A DNA stretch of 64,000 nt from Sellimonas caecigallum (GTDB lineage: Bacteria; Bacillota; Clostridia; Lachnospirales; Lachnospiraceae), in assembly GCF_045038405.1 (NCBI RefSeq), contig NZ_CP173660.1, forward strand, positions 2,418,001-2,482,000, given 5' to 3'. The first letter of the stretch is position 1. The number at the start of each line of letters is the position of its first letter. The notes below the pieces were generated by a model that did not search any database, was not told the DNA's origin, and worked only from the letters and a program-made list of their open reading frames with translations. This document shows, piece after piece, positions 35,039 through 45,338 of this stretch. The position numbers and the translations under genes are program-made.

Positions 35039-37510
35039 ATGGCTTCCAGTACAAAAGGAACGCGGAAAAGCAAATCCGCAGCAAAAAAGCCAGGAACAAC
35101 AAAATCCGGAGGAACAAAGCGCAAGACAAAAGCGCAGATACAGCGGGAAGAGATTGTAAGGGAAGAAATTAGGATTCTCATTATTCTTGCAGTGTCTGTT
35201 ATTCTTTTGATCAGCAATTTCGGTTTAGGAGGTTTTGCCGGCCGGTTTATCGCTGATTTTATGGAGGGAATTTTTGGACAGGTTTCCTATCTGTTTCCAT
35301 TTCTGCTGTTTGCAGGGGGCGCTTTTTTAATATCTAACAAAGGAAACAGGACTGCCTATCTGAAATTTTCGGCTGCGGCCGTGTTGGTAGTCCTTGTTTG
35401 TGTATTTCTGGAACTTGTCAACAAAGCCGGAGGATTCATCGGAGAAGGTATATCGGAGGTAATGACACCAGCTTTTGGCGTTGTAGGGACATATGTCATC
35501 GACATCTTTCTGATGATGATCTGCCTTATATTGATTACACAGAGATCTATGCTGAAAGTGATCAAATCCGGGGGCCAAAAGGCTCTTGCCAGCTTTAAAG
35601 AAGGAAAGCTGAAAAGAGAGGAAAGACGAAAAGAGCGTCTGGCAAAAGAGGCAGCAAAACCAAAGAAACGACGGGAGAAAAAAGTGGAAGGCGTTTCTTT
35701 TGATACTACTTTGGAAGGACGAGATCCGGAAATACAGGAGATCGTAGTTCCCGTGAAAGCGTCGGAAGAACCGGGAGAAGAGTCGGAAAAATCATCCGTG
35801 GAGGACATCGTTATTACACGGGCTGCGCAGGAGGAAACGTCCCGTACAGATACACCTCTTGATATGGATGATGCCGCGCAGGCCGTTCCGGATTTGTCGG
35901 AACTGGAGGATGCAGGGATGGTAGAGTTTTCTCCGGCCAATATAAAAGCGCCAAAAGAGGAGAGAGGGGCTGCATCTTTGAAAAAAGGGGAAAGTGTCGA
36001 GGAAGAAATACTGAAACGGGCGGCAAAGCCTGTGAAAAAGTACAAGGCACCTCCTATGAACCTTCTGACAAAAGGAAAAAAAGGTCGGGGGGATTCCGAC
36101 AGCCATTTGAGAGAGACGGCTATGAAGCTTCAGCAGACACTGAAGACATTCGGGGTCAATGTGACAGTGACGAATGTAAGCTGCGGACCATCCGTTACAC
36201 GATATGAAGTACAGCCGGAACTGGGGGTAAAAGTAAGCAAGATCGTAGGACTTGCAGACGATCTGAAACTGAATCTTGCCGCTTCGGACATCCGTATCGA
36301 AGCTCCGATTCCTGGGAAGGCAGCTGTAGGAATCGAAGTGCCGAACAAAGACAATTCGGCCGTCCTATTAAGAGATCTCCTGGAAAGTGAGGAATTCCGC
36401 CGTGCAGAATCGAAGATTAGCTTTGCCGTAGGAAAAGATATCGGAGGACGTACAGTTGTGGCAGATATAGCAAAGATGCCGCATCTTCTTGTTGCCGGGG
36501 CAACCGGATCAGGAAAATCCGTATGTATCAACACGCTGATCATGAGTATTCTTTACGAGGCATCGCCGGATGAAGTAAAACTTATCATGATCGATCCGAA
36601 GGTTGTAGAGTTGAGCGTGTACAACGGAATTCCACATCTTCTCATACCAGTCGTCACAGATCCAAAAAAGGCAGCCGGAGCGCTGAATTGGGCCGTAGCA
36701 GAGATGATGAAACGATATCAGCTTTTCGCGCAGTATAATGTACGGGATATGAAGGGTTTTAATGAAAAAGTAGACAGTGTAAAAGACATCAGCACGGAGG
36801 AAGAACGTCCGGAAAAGATGCCTCAGATTGTCATCATTGTGGACGAGCTTGCAGATCTGATGATGGTGGCGCCCGGGGAAGTGGAGGAGTCTATCTGCCG
36901 TCTGGCTCAGCTTGCCAGAGCTGCTGGAATCCACCTCGTCCTTGCCACACAGAGGCCATCTGTCAATGTTATCACAGGTCTGATCAAGGCAAACATGCCG
37001 TCCCGAATCGCATTCTCAGTGTCATCTGGTGTAGATTCCCGGACGATCATCGATATGAACGGGGCGGAAAAACTCCTTGGGAAAGGAGATATGCTTTTCT
37101 ACCCTTCCGGATATCAGAAACCAGTCAGAGTACAAGGCTCTTTTGTATCGGATAAAGAGGTTCAGGCAGTTGTAGATTATCTTGTGAAAAATAATGGAAA
37201 TGTGTCTTATGATGAGAATGTAGAGAGCCACATGGCAAATGCGGCCAGCAGCACTGCCGGTGCATCTGCAGCCTCCCCGGGTAATGACAGGGATGTATAT
37301 TTTAAAGATGCAGGATATTTCATTATTGAGAAGGATAAAGCATCTATAGGGATGCTGCAGAGGGTGTTCAAGATCGGATTCAACCGGGCTGCAAGGATCA
37401 TGGACCAGCTATACGAGGCAGGCGTGGTAGGAGAAGAGGAAGGCACAAAACCGAGAAAGGTTCTTATGTCAAAAGAACAGTTTGACCAGTACATAGAAGA
37501 ACATGTCTGA
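35039..37510 (+). CDS. ftsK: DNA translocase FtsK/SpoIIIE
   Basis: 823-residue septal DNA pump. A basic N-terminus (residues 1-45) leads to four transmembrane helices (about 45-175), a variable charged linker (about 180-350), and the RecA-like motor with Walker [18 protein letters not shown] and Walker [17 protein letters not shown], plus [15 protein letters not shown]. The C-terminal winged gamma domain (about 755-820, [20 protein letters not shown]) reads KOPS/SRS DNA. In sporulating relatives the homologue moves the chromosome into the prespore. ATG 35039 follows AAGGGGGAT. Confidence 0.96.
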   Translation: MASSTKGTRKSKSAAKKPGTTKSGGTKRKTKAQIQREEIVREEIRILIILAVSVILLISNFGLGGFAGRFIADFMEGIFGQVSYLFPFLLFAGGAFLISNKGNRTAYLKFSAAAVLVVLVCVFLELVNKAGGFIGEGISEVMTPAFGVVGTYVIDIFLMMICLILITQRSMLKVIKSGGQKALASFKEGKLKREERRKERLAKEAAKPKKRREKKVEGVSFDTTLEGRDPEIQEIVVPVKASEEPGEESEKSSVEDIVITRAAQEETSRTDTPLDMDDAAQAVPDLSELEDAGMVEFSPANIKAPKEERGAASLKKGESVEEEILKRAAKPVKKYKAPPMNLLTKGKKGRGDSDSHLRETAMKLQQTLKTFGVNVTVTNVSCGPSVTRYEVQPELGVKVSKIVGLADDLKLNLAASDIRIEAPIPGKAAVGIEVPNKDNSAVLLRDLLESEEFRRAESKISFAVGKDIGGRTVVADIAKMPHLLVAGATGSGKSVCINTLIMSILYEASPDEVKLIMIDPKVVELSVYNGIPHLLIPVVTDPKKAAGALNWAVAEMMKRYQLFAQYNVRDMKGFNEKVDSVKDISTEEERPEKMPQIVIIVDELADLMMVAPGEVEESICRLAQLARAAGIHLVLATQRPSVNVITGLIKANMPSRIAFSVSSGVDSRTIIDMNGAEKLLGKGDMLFYPSGYQKPVRVQGSFVSDKEVQAVVDYLVKNNGNVSYDENVESHMANAASSTAGASAASPGNDRDVYFKDAGYFIIEKDKASIGMLQRVFKIGFNRAARIMDQLYEAGVVGEEEGTKPRKVLMSKEQFDQYIEEHV

Positions 37511-37533
37511 TGAGACAGAAACGGAGGAAGAAA

Positions 37534-39204
37534 ATGAAGACAGATATTCAAATTGCACAGGAAGCGAAGATGGAACATATCAGAAATGTTGCAGCTTTGG
37601 CAGGGATCGAGGAAGAGGATCTGGAGTTTTACGGCAAATACAAAGCAAAACTCTCAGCTGAACTGTGGGAAAAAGTGAAAGACCGTCCGGACGGAAAGCT
37701 TGTGCTTGTGACGGCGATCAACCCGACCCCGGCTGGAGAAGGAAAGACAACTATCACGGTAGGTCTCGGCGAAGCAATGGCAAAAATAGGGAAGAAAGCG
37801 ATGATCGCACTGCGTGAACCATCTCTTGGTCCGTGTTTTGGGATTAAGGGAGGAGCAGCAGGCGGCGGATATGCGCAGGTTGTTCCGATGGAAGATCTAA
37901 ATCTGCATTTTACCGGAGATTTCCATGCCATTACTTCTGCAAATAATCTTCTTGCAGCTCTTCTTGACAATCATATCCAGCAGGGAAATAAACTTGGCAT
38001 CGATCCGCGTCAGGTTGTATGGAAGAGATGCGTGGATATGAATGACCGCGTCCTCAGAAATATTGTAGTAGGGCTTGGAAACAAGATGGATGGAATGGTA
38101 AGGGAAGATCATTTTGTTATTACAGTAGCCTCCGAAATCATGGCAATCCTTTGTCTTGCCGACAATCTTGCAGATCTGAAACAACGTCTTGGAAGAATCA
38201 TTGTAGCCTATAATTTTGCTGGGGAACCGGTCACAGCTGATGACCTGGAAGCTACAGGAGCGATGGCAGCTCTTCTAAAAGACGCGATTAAACCGAATAT
38301 GATCCAGACATTGGAACATACACCTGCCCTTGTCCACGGAGGACCATTTGCCAATATCGCCCATGGATGCAACAGTGTCCAGGCTACAAAGATGGCTTTA
38401 AAAATGAGCGATATCACGATTACGGAGGCAGGGTTTGGTGCCGATCTGGGAGCAGAAAAATTCATGGATATCAAGTGCCGTATGAGCGGACTGAAACCAG
38501 ATGCGGTCGTGCTTGTTGCGACAATACGTGCACTCAAATATAACGGCGGTGTTGCGAAAGCAGATCTCAACGAGGAAAATCTCGAAGCGCTGAAGAAAGG
38601 AATTGTAAATCTTGAAAAACATATTGAAAATCTTCAGAAATTTGGTGTGCCGGTAGTTGTTACCCTCAACTCTTTTGTATCCGATACGGAAGCAGAAAAA
38701 GCATATGTCAAGCAGTTTTGTGAAGAAAGAAATTGTGAATTTGCTATTGCGGATGTATGGGGAAGAGGCGGCGAAGGCGGCATCGAGCTTGCGGAGAAAG
38801 TGCTGAATACGCTGGAGACAAAGGAAAGCCATTTTAGTCCGCTTTATCCGGATGACCTGCCTCTTAAAGAAAAAATCTGTACTGTAGCCAGAGAAATCTA
38901 TGGAGCAGATGGCGTAGTGTTTGAAAAAGCAGCAGAAAAGCAGCTTGCAAAGATTGAAAGCATGGGATTTGGAAATCTTCCGGTATGTATGGCAAAGACA
39001 CAGTACTCTTTGTCAGACGACCAGACACTTCTTGGCCGTCCAAGCGGTTTTGATATCCATGTTCGGGATGTGTATGTAAGCGCAGGAGCAGGATTTGTTG
39101 TGGTACTTACTGGAGCGATCATGACGATGCCAGGTCTTCCGAAGGTACCGGCGGCAAACGGAATCGATGTGACAGATGACGGAAAGATTACTGGTTTGTT
39201 CTAA
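37534..39204 (+). CDS. fhs: Formate--tetrahydrofolate ligase
   Basis: 556-residue ATP-dependent ligase making 10-formyl-THF from formate. The P-loop-like segment [18 protein letters not shown] and [20 protein letters not shown] are conserved, followed by [20 protein letters not shown] and, near the C-terminus, [17 protein letters not shown] text ([20 protein letters not shown]). ATG 37534 follows ACGGAGGAAG; the earlier ATG at 37510 overlaps the ftsK stop. folD follows 40 bases later, so the pair supplies or oxidises one-carbon units, as in the methyl branch of the Wood-Ljungdahl pathway or purine synthesis. Confidence 0.97.
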   Translation: MKTDIQIAQEAKMEHIRNVAALAGIEEEDLEFYGKYKAKLSAELWEKVKDRPDGKLVLVTAINPTPAGEGKTTITVGLGEAMAKIGKKAMIALREPSLGPCFGIKGGAAGGGYAQVVPMEDLNLHFTGDFHAITSANNLLAALLDNHIQQGNKLGIDPRQVVWKRCVDMNDRVLRNIVVGLGNKMDGMVREDHFVITVASEIMAILCLADNLADLKQRLGRIIVAYNFAGEPVTADDLEATGAMAALLKDAIKPNMIQTLEHTPALVHGGPFANIAHGCNSVQATKMALKMSDITITEAGFGADLGAEKFMDIKCRMSGLKPDAVVLVATIRALKYNGGVAKADLNEENLEALKKGIVNLEKHIENLQKFGVPVVVTLNSFVSDTEAEKAYVKQFCEERNCEFAIADVWGRGGEGGIELAEKVLNTLETKESHFSPLYPDDLPLKEKICTVAREIYGADGVVFEKAAEKQLAKIESMGFGNLPVCMAKTQYSLSDDQTLLGRPSGFDIHVRDVYVSAGAGFVVVLTGAIMTMPGLPKVPAANGIDVTDDGKITGLF

Positions 39205-39244
39205 AACATGCCGTATCAGGTCGGCAAAGACAGGAGATGGGAAT

Positions 39245-40084
39245 ATGACAGTATTGATAGACGGAAAAGCGATTTCCAATCAGATAAAAAATGAATTGAA
39301 AGAACAGACAGCAGACTTAAAGGCACGGGGAATTACCCCATGCCTTGCTGTCATTTTAGTCGGGAAAGACCCGGCATCTGCAGTTTATGTGCGGAATAAG
39401 AAAAAAGCATGTGAGTATGTAGGGATTGAATCCCGATCCTATGAACTGGATGAAGAGACGACAGAAGAGAAGCTGGAGGCGTTGATACGTTCTCTCAATG
39501 CGGATGACACTGTACATGGAATCCTTGTCCAGCTTCCGCTTCCGAAGCATCTCAATGAAGAGAAGATCACGGGAATGATATCTCCAAAGAAAGATGTGGA
39601 CGGCTTTCTTCCGGAAAGTATTGGAGCACTATGCCTTGGAAAAGAAGGATTTCGCTCCTGCACACCGGAGGGCGTCATAGAGCTGATCAAACGATCCGGA
39701 TTTGACATTGAGGGCAAAGAATGTGTAGTCGTAGGGAGAAGCAATAATGTCGGAAAACCGATGGCTTTTCTCCTTCTTCAGGAAAACGGAACTGTGACGA
39801 TCGCACATTCCAGGACAAAGAATCTTAAAGAGATTACAAGACGGGCAGATATTCTTGTGGCAGCGGCAGGGAAGCCGCGCCTTATTACAGAAGAATATGT
39901 CAAAGAGGGAGCCATCGTCATCGATGTTGGCATACACAGGGGAGAAGACGGCAAACTATGCGGAGACGTGGATTTTGACCGGGTAAAAGAAAAAACGGCT
40001 GCCATCACACCGGTTCCGGGAGGCGTGGGCCCGATGACAGTAGCGATGCTTATGTACAATTGTGTGGAGGCGGCACGAAAATAA
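39245..40084 (+). CDS. folD: Methylene-THF dehydrogenase / methenyl-THF cyclohydrolase
   Basis: 279-residue bifunctional FolD. The substrate segment PCLAVILVGKDPASAVYVRN, with the catalytic lysine downstream in the YVRNKKKACE region, is followed by VQLPLPKHLNEEKI, then PKKDVDGFLPESIGAL, the cofactor loop VVVGRSNNVGKPMAFLLL, and ITPVPGGVGPMTVAML at the end. ATG 39245 follows ACAGGAGATGGG. It is cotranscribed with fhs. Confidence 0.96.
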   Translation: MTVLIDGKAISNQIKNELKEQTADLKARGITPCLAVILVGKDPASAVYVRNKKKACEYVGIESRSYELDEETTEEKLEALIRSLNADDTVHGILVQLPLPKHLNEEKITGMISPKKDVDGFLPESIGALCLGKEGFRSCTPEGVIELIKRSGFDIEGKECVVVGRSNNVGKPMAFLLLQENGTVTIAHSRTKNLKEITRRADILVAAAGKPRLITEEYVKEGAIVIDVGIHRGEDGKLCGDVDFDRVKEKTAAITPVPGGVGPMTVAMLMYNCVEAARK

Positions 40085-40105
40085 GAGGAGAGAATAAGAC
40101 GTATC

Positions 40106-41107
40106 ATGCAAAGGACAACGAATCAAGACCATATGTTATCGGAGGAACAAATCAGACGGCGCAGGAAAAAGGCAAAACAGGCACGGATGAAAAGACTCAG
40201 GAGACTGCGCCGCCTGCTGATCGCGGGGATGATCCTGATCGTAGCTGCCCTGGCAGGACTTGGTATACTGATATACCGGAATACATATACGGGGGTAATT
40301 AATCAAGGGAAAAAGGCACTCGTAGACGGAAACTATGCAAAGGCAGAGCAGCTCTTTTCAAAGGCGATAGAGAAGGACGGGAAAAGGGAAGAAGGATATC
40401 TGAACCTCGCAAAGACTTATGAGGATCAAAAAGAGCTGGAAAAGGCGGATACACTTTTTGAGAAAGCAGTGACAGATTACCCGGATAGTGTGGGTGTTTA
40501 CCGTGCCGCTGTGGAGTTCTACGTGGATTCTGACCAGACAGACAAAATTTCGCCGATCATGAACGAATGTACCAGCACAGAAGTTTTGACAGCACTAGAC
40601 GACTATGTGGCAAAACTTCCGGTATTCAGCTTGGACGAAGAAGAAGTGTACGACGATGTACAAGAACTTACCTTAAGTTCAAAAGGAAAGGGAAATATCT
40701 ATTATACAATTGACGGAAGCGAACCGACACAGAGCAGCACGAAGTACGAAGATCCGATCCAGTTAAGTCAGGAAGGAGAGACGACAGTGCGTGCCATATT
40801 TGTCAACCAGAAAGGCATCCCGAGTCTGGAAGTAAAGAAGACCTTTACCATCCGTTTCCCGATCGCAGACGCGCCGGCAGTTTCTCCGACGACAGGAGAA
40901 TATATTCAGGCACTGGCTGTTGAAATCCGTGTACCGGACGGATATACGGCTTACTACACTACAGATGGAAGTGAGCCGACGGAAGGATCACAGAAATACA
41001 CTGGTTCTCTGATGATAAATAAAGATACGGAACTGAATGTCGTATTGATTGACAAGAATGGAAGAAAGAGCGAAGTGACGACAAGAAAATATCGTTTTTC
41101 ATCTTAA
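40106..41107 (+). CDS. Membrane-anchored TPR protein with two chitobiase C-terminal-like domains
   Basis: 333-residue protein with a highly basic cytoplasmic N-terminus (about 1-35, RRRRKKAKQARMKRLRRL), one transmembrane helix (about 36-57), a short TPR pair (about 65-135, GNYAKAEQLFSKAIEKDGKR), and two beta domains with the chitobiase/hexosaminidase C-terminal motif: IYYTIDGSEPTQSS and AYYTTDGSEPTEGS. The outer part should lie outside the cell. Such proteins are frequent in Lachnospiraceae; the ligand is unknown. ATG 40106 is 15 bases after GAGGAG; ATG 40133 is an alternative. Confidence 0.8.
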   Translation: MQRTTNQDHMLSEEQIRRRRKKAKQARMKRLRRLRRLLIAGMILIVAALAGLGILIYRNTYTGVINQGKKALVDGNYAKAEQLFSKAIEKDGKREEGYLNLAKTYEDQKELEKADTLFEKAVTDYPDSVGVYRAAVEFYVDSDQTDKISPIMNECTSTEVLTALDDYVAKLPVFSLDEEEVYDDVQELTLSSKGKGNIYYTIDGSEPTQSSTKYEDPIQLSQEGETTVRAIFVNQKGIPSLEVKKTFTIRFPIADAPAVSPTTGEYIQALAVEIRVPDGYTAYYTTDGSEPTEGSQKYTGSLMINKDTELNVVLIDKNGRKSEVTTRKYRFSS

Positions 41108-41115
41108 TGAGTAGA

Positions 41116-41160
41116 CAGAATAATCCCCTGCGGTTATCCGCAGGGGATTATTCTGTTTTT
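41116..41160 (+). terminator. Very strong terminator
   Basis: Eighteen-base perfect arms starting CAGAATAATCCCCTGCGG around a TTAT loop, followed by five Ts. Confidence 0.92.
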
Positions 41161-41193
41161 GAAGATTGCACATCGTTTTGAAAAGTAAATAGA

Positions 41194-41322
41194 TGAAAGC
41201 TCTTTCATCTATTGTGCAAAATGTACTATAAAAAATGGGGGAAAAACAGGAAAACATATGTAAAAATGAAAATGAAGTGAAAAGATTTTCAGAACAGCTG
41301 CAAAACGTTGAAAGACTTTTCA
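41194..41322 (+). promoter_or_regulatory. Three TGAAA-N4-TTTCA operator-like palindromes
   Basis: Copies at 41194-41207 (TGAAAGCTCTTTCA), 41278-41291 (TGAAAAGATTTTCA) and 41309-41322 (TGAAAGACTTTTCA). The first is the core of a longer palindrome with 12-base arms (41188-41213). The third overlaps the -35 of the nanE promoter. The RpiR regulator encoded at 52976 is the likely binder, by position. Confidence 0.7.
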
Positions 41323-41335
41323 TAAGTGTTATACT
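41308..41335 (+). promoter_or_regulatory. Predicted nanE promoter
   Basis: TTGAAA (41308-41313), 16-base spacer, TATACT (41330-41335), 34 bases upstream of the nanE ATG and overlapped by the third operator copy. Confidence 0.6.
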
Positions 41336-41369
41336 TGGTTCAAGAAAGGGAGTCAGAAAGGAGAGCACT

Positions 41370-41693
41370 ATGAATCAAAAATTAGAACAGCTCAAAGGAA
41401 ATCTGATCGTATCATGTCAGGCATTGCCCCATGAACCGCTCCATTCTTCTTTCATTATGGGAAGAATGGCGCGGGCAGCTGCGGAAGGAGGAGCGCTTGG
41501 CATCCGTGCCAACACACCGGAAGATATTGCTGAAATCAGAAAAAATGTAGATCTTCCCATCATAGGCATTGTAAAGAGAGATTACGAAGACAGTAAGGTA
41601 TACATTACGCCTACGATGAAAGAAATTCACTATTTTTTAAATAAATGGAGCTCCAAAATGATTAAAAAGTCTTTTGAGCCTTATTTTTTATAA
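41370..41693 (+). pseudogene. nanE: nanE, N-acetylmannosamine-6-phosphate 2-epimerase, truncated
   Basis: ATG 41370 follows AGAAAGGAGAG. The first 84 or so residues match NanE, the TIM-barrel enzyme turning ManNAc-6-P into GlcNAc-6-[49 protein letters not shown] and [10 protein letters not shown]. After about position 41630 the reading continues as [20 protein letters not shown] and stops, unlike any NanE. A full protein is about 225-230 residues, so roughly 145 are missing and were not found at the other end of the element. The product is surely inactive. Confidence 0.85.
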
Positions 41694-41940
41694 AAAATAA
41701 ATAAAATTGTATTTTGACCTAGTAAAAACAGCTCTGCGGGATGGGTTAAGTGAAGGGATCTTTTTGGTGATTCCTTACACGAACCTTGAAAACAGAGTGG
41801 CCTGTCCATAGTGATACCAGACTTGAATATGCATTCAGCGTGTCTTTTCTGGAATATACGTCCCGGAAACATCGGAACCCGGTAAAGGAACGGATATGGG
41901 ATGCAAACAGGCAGTAAAAATTAAAGGGAGGAGGGAAAAG
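41694..41940. other. Left end of the element, no gene seen
   Basis: AT-rich at the left, with no ORF of note before the recombinase. A TTGACC at about 41714 could be a -35 but no good -10 follows. Large-serine-recombinase elements usually keep their attachment site in this interval. Confidence 0.5.
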
Positions 41941-43815
41941 ATGCAGAAGAAACTAACAGCACTGTATGAACGTCTCAGCCATGATGATGATCTTATGGGT
42001 GAAAGTAATAGTATTTCAAATCAGAAACAAATGCTTTCGCAATATGCGGAATCCCATGAATTAACACCATATATCCATTTTACTGATGATGGGATATCCG
42101 GAACGAGATTTGACCGACCGGGCTTTACTAGTATGATGGATGCCATCAAAGCTGGGCAGATCGGTACGGTCATCATAAAGGATATGAGCCGGTTGGGCCG
42201 GGATTATTTGATGGTAGGGCAGATTCAGGAAATGATGAGACAGAAACAGGTCAGGCTGATTGCCATCAATGATGGACATGACAGCCTGAACGGCGATGAT
42301 GATTTCCTTCCTTTTCGTAACATTATGAATGAGTGGTATGCGAAAGACACAAGTAAAAAGATCCGCTCTACATTTAAGGCGAAAGGTAATTCAGGGAAAC
42401 ACGTTGCCAGTACCACTCCATATGGTTACCTGAAAGATCCCGAAGATAAAAATCACTGGATCATAGATGAAGAAGCAGCGCAAGTTGTTCGCAGAATCTT
42501 TCAGATGACGATGGATGGCTGTGGACCTTATCAGATCGCAAAAAGATTGAAAGAAGATCAGGTGGAGATCCCGGCCGTGCATATGGCAAGACATGGAGCG
42601 GGATTATGGCAGGGGAGGGTAAACGAGATCAAAGACCCATATGCATGGGGTTCTTTTACGGTTGCAGGGATCTTGAAAAAGAGGGAATATCTTGGACATA
42701 CTGTGAATTTTAAGACAAGAAAGCACTTTAAAGATAAAAAGAGCCATTATGTGTCAGAAGATAATTGGACAGTGTTCGAGGATACTCAGGAAGCAATCAT
42801 TGACCAGGAAACTTTTGATCATGTACAGAGAATCCGGAAAAATGTTCGCAGATACCCGGACGGATGGGGAGAGGCCCATCCACTGACAGGATTGATGTAT
42901 TGTGCGGACTGTGGTTCCAAGATGTATGTTCATCGTGTTAATAATGGGAAACGAATCCCACAATATACCTGTTCAGCTTATAGCAAAGTTCCAGTCGGGA
43001 CACTTTGCCCCACACAGCACAGAATTAATGCTGACGTTGTGATACAGCTTATTAAAGACCTGTTAAAAGCGATAGCGGAATATTCTGATCTGAACAGAGA
43101 AGAGTTTATTGAGACGGTCAGAACAACACAGAATTCTCAACAGTCCAGTGAAATGACAAAGATGAAAACCAGGCTGACGGAAGCTAAAAAGAGGATGCAG
43201 GAACTAGAAACATTAATCTGCCGGATCTATGAAGATAATATTCTCGGAAAACTGCCAGATGACCGATATTCAACCCTTAATGCGCAGTATTCAAAAGAGC
43301 AGAAAGAATTGACGGTAGAAATATCTGAATTAGAAACAGAGATTTCCGGAGGGGAGAATGAAAGACGTTCACCGGATAAATTTATTGCATTGGTGGATAA
43401 ATATAAGAATTTTGATGAATTGACTACCTATATGCTAAATGAGTTTCTGGAGAAGATTCTGGTACATGAAAGAGACAGAAAAGGAAGCCAGCAGACGACA
43501 CAGGAAATAGAGATTTATTTTAACTTTGTAGGAAAGTATCTTCCGCCACATTTTGGAGAAGTCCAAATGACTCCGGAAGAAGCGGAAGAAATGCGTAAAC
43601 GGGAAGCCAGGAAAGACAGATTACACCAGAATTATCTGAGGCGGAAAGCGAATGGAAAGCAGAAAGCATATGAAGACAAGGTAAAACAAAAAAAGAAGGC
43701 AGAGATCGAGGCAAAGAAGGAAGCAATCCGGCAGGAAGATATTGCAAAAGGCGTGTTTGTCCCGGTATCGATGCTTCCGCCTGTGGAACCAAAGAAAGGA
43801 GTGGCAAGTGTATGA
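41941..43815 (+). CDS. Large serine recombinase (TnpX/TndX-like integrase)
   Basis: 624-residue site-specific recombinase. The catalytic N-domain (about 1-150) has YERLSHDDDLMGESNSISNQ with nucleophile Ser13 and KDMSRLGRDYLMVGQ. The recombinase domain follows (about 165-280), then a zinc ribbon YCADCGSKMYVHRVNNGKR and CSAYSKVPVGTLCP, a coiled coil (about 400-475), and a C-terminal DUF4368-like segment (FVGKYLPPHFGEVQ), as in Tn4451/Tn5397-type enzymes. It excises and integrates by a two-base crossover. The start at 41941 follows GGGAGGAGGG; an earlier codon at 41896 has no ribosome site. Confidence 0.93.
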   Translation: MQKKLTALYERLSHDDDLMGESNSISNQKQMLSQYAESHELTPYIHFTDDGISGTRFDRPGFTSMMDAIKAGQIGTVIIKDMSRLGRDYLMVGQIQEMMRQKQVRLIAINDGHDSLNGDDDFLPFRNIMNEWYAKDTSKKIRSTFKAKGNSGKHVASTTPYGYLKDPEDKNHWIIDEEAAQVVRRIFQMTMDGCGPYQIAKRLKEDQVEIPAVHMARHGAGLWQGRVNEIKDPYAWGSFTVAGILKKREYLGHTVNFKTRKHFKDKKSHYVSEDNWTVFEDTQEAIIDQETFDHVQRIRKNVRRYPDGWGEAHPLTGLMYCADCGSKMYVHRVNNGKRIPQYTCSAYSKVPVGTLCPTQHRINADVVIQLIKDLLKAIAEYSDLNREEFIETVRTTQNSQQSSEMTKMKTRLTEAKKRMQELETLICRIYEDNILGKLPDDRYSTLNAQYSKEQKELTVEISELETEISGGENERRSPDKFIALVDKYKNFDELTTYMLNEFLEKILVHERDRKGSQQTTQEIEIYFNFVGKYLPPHFGEVQMTPEEAEEMRKREARKDRLHQNYLRRKANGKQKAYEDKVKQKKKAEIEAKKEAIRQEDIAKGVFVPVSMLPPVEPKKGVASV

Positions 43816-43887
43816 AACTATTACAAAAAGAATTATTTTCTACTCGAAACCGGACGGATGAAATGGTATATGTGTAGGAGGATGCTT

Positions 43888-44079
43888 ATGAGATACAGGA
43901 TTGAATATGCAGATGGTCGCTGCTGTAATTTTGCCAACAGCCGGAAAGAGCTTCTGGAATGGTTGAAACTTTTAAAGGATGAAGAGATTACCGACATTCG
44001 AAAAATATATAAAAACGGTGTGACCGATTCTGTATTGGAAAAATATCGAGGCTATGTGGATAAAAATGCCGGATGGTAA
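43888..44079 (+). CDS. Small conserved-looking protein downstream of the recombinase
   Basis: 63 residues, MRYRIEYADGRCCNFANSRK..., mixed charge, no membrane segment or known motif. A perfect ribosome site TAGGAGG lies six bases before ATG 43888, better than the ATG at 43858. A 21-codon ORF (43812-43877) overlaps the recombinase stop by ATGA and lies between the two; it may be a leader or remnant. Function not recognised. Confidence 0.6.
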   Translation: MRYRIEYADGRCCNFANSRKELLEWLKLLKDEEITDIRKIYKNGVTDSVLEKYRGYVDKNAGW

Positions 44080-44187
44080 GAAGACAGAATGCAGAGGGAT
44101 ATACTTTTATAGGACGATAAAAATCGTCCTTTTAAATTGCAAAAAAGCTATCAAAGACGGAAAGGACTATGCAAAGATTTATCACAG

Positions 44188-44539
44188 ATGAAAGAACAGT
44201 ATCCAGTACGAACTTATCGGAGATTATTACTACCCCTGATTGATGATAGAAGAACCGCCCACTCTCTCAAAATACGGAAGAATGAGGGAACGATATTTAA
44301 AGGAACACAGAAAAATTTTATATTTCAATCTGCTGACAAGCGGTAAGTTAAATGAACACCTTGTAGAAATCGATACTTCGGCGTGTAATATGGCGGAGTA
44401 TCTTACAAAGGAAATGGCAAAAAGACAAGGTGTAACCGAGCAATTAAAAGCAACGGATATAATGAAATGGGTCGGAATGATGAATAATATCCGAGCCTGT
44501 GTTGATGAGATTGTACTGAATGATATTATGTATTCTTAA
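44188..44539 (+). pseudogene. tnpV-like gene, frameshifted and with an in-frame stop
   Basis: The part from 44240 matches transposon TnpV proteins (PPTLSKYGRMRERYLKEHRK and KWVGMMNNIRACVDEIVLND). The expected N-terminus is present but broken: ATG 44188 gives MKEQYPV, then the frame must shift near 44208 to read ELIGDYYYP, which is followed by TGA at 44237-44239 and LMIEEPP. TnpV is a small protein of unknown function carried by Tn4451 and its relatives. One frameshift plus one stop make this a pseudogene unless the 3' part is started at 44240. Confidence 0.75.
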
Positions 44540-44549
44540 CAGGATACCA

Positions 44550-44596
44550 GCCGAAAGAGAACTGCTGTCGCTTGATGGCAGTTTTTCTTTTTCGGC
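44550..44596 (+). terminator. Terminator after tnpV
   Basis: GCCGAAAGAGAACTGC (44550-44565) pairs with GCAGTTTTTCTTTTTCGGC (44578-44596) around a short loop, giving a long T-rich 3' arm. Confidence 0.75.
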
Positions 44597-44748
44597 AAGT
44601 ATTCAAGAAGTCACTAAGTTGTGGATATAATGGAAGTGGAACAGAATAAAGAAAAATAAACAGTATCTTTGGAAGCGACTTAGTTGAATTTGTTGTATTT
44701 TATACTTTAACAGAGAAATAGAATTTTGGATAGATAATGAAGTATTCG

Positions 44749-44781
44749 TATCGTAACACATATTTTATTTATCGTGATACA
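44749..44781 (+). repeat. Paired TATCGT-N-ACACA motifs upstream of the DUF2975/XRE cassette
   Basis: TATCGTAACACA (44749-44760) and TATCGTGATACA (44770-44781) are near-identical direct repeats 21 bases apart, just upstream of the promoter. They also contain an inverted GTATC/GATAC pair (44748-44752 and 44776-44780). Likely binding sites for the XRE protein at 45339. Confidence 0.5.
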
Positions 44782-44792
44782 ATAAAAAATTA

Positions 44793-44821
44793 TTGATAAT
44801 TTGCAATGATGGTGCTATACT
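44793..44821 (+). promoter_or_regulatory. Predicted promoter of the DUF2975 cassette
   Basis: TTGATA (44793-44798), 17-base spacer, TATACT (44816-44821). Confidence 0.65.
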
Positions 44822-44848
44822 ATAAAAAAGCAAAGGAGGTTCATTTAT

Positions 44849-45328
44849 ATGGAACAAAAACATCTTTCCAAATGGCTAAAACTAATTCTGATCGGCGTTG
44901 GTATTTGCGGTTTGATTTTGTATGCTGCTGTCATTCCTATGTATGGCTTGAGTTTGCGAACATTGTATCCTGAGCTTAGCAATCGCTTTTGGCCTTGGCT
45001 TATATTCATTTGGGTATCTGGTATTCCTTGTTTTATGGTGGTATATTTTGCTTGGAAAATAGCGAAAAATATTGGGAAAGACCTATCTTTCACTGAGCAG
45101 AATGCATCTTTTCTGAAAAAGATTTCTGCTTTGTCTGTAGGAGATGCCGGTTTCTTTTTTGCCGGAAATATTGTTCTACTTTTTTTGAATATGAGCCATC
45201 CCGGTATTGTGATTGCATCGTTTGGCATCTCTTTTATAGGTGTTGCTGTAGCAGTTGTATCTGCGGTATTATCATATTTGGTAAAGAAGGCTGCTGCATT
45301 GCAGGAACAAAGCGACTGGACTATATGA
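44849..45328 (+). CDS. DUF2975-like four-helix membrane protein
   Basis: 159 residues with four hydrophobic segments (about 10-30, 50-70, 95-115, 120-145) and the DUF2975 pattern: a short basic N-terminus, IAKNIGKDLSFTEQNASFLK in the cytoplasmic loop, and a small C-terminal tail. ATG 44849 follows AAAGGAGG. DUF2975 proteins are typically paired with a small XRE repressor, as here (10 bases downstream). Function is unknown; a membrane sensor that titrates the repressor is a common guess. Confidence 0.75.
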   Translation: MEQKHLSKWLKLILIGVGICGLILYAAVIPMYGLSLRTLYPELSNRFWPWLIFIWVSGIPCFMVVYFAWKIAKNIGKDLSFTEQNASFLKKISALSVGDAGFFFAGNIVLLFLNMSHPGIVIASFGISFIGVAVAVVSAVLSYLVKKAAALQEQSDWTI

Positions 45329-45338
45329 GGAGGCAACG

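Noticed and set aside
44137..44346. 69-residue ORF before tnpV
   Set aside because: Its useful part is the out-of-frame N-terminus of tnpV; the rest reads the tnpV sequence in the wrong frame.
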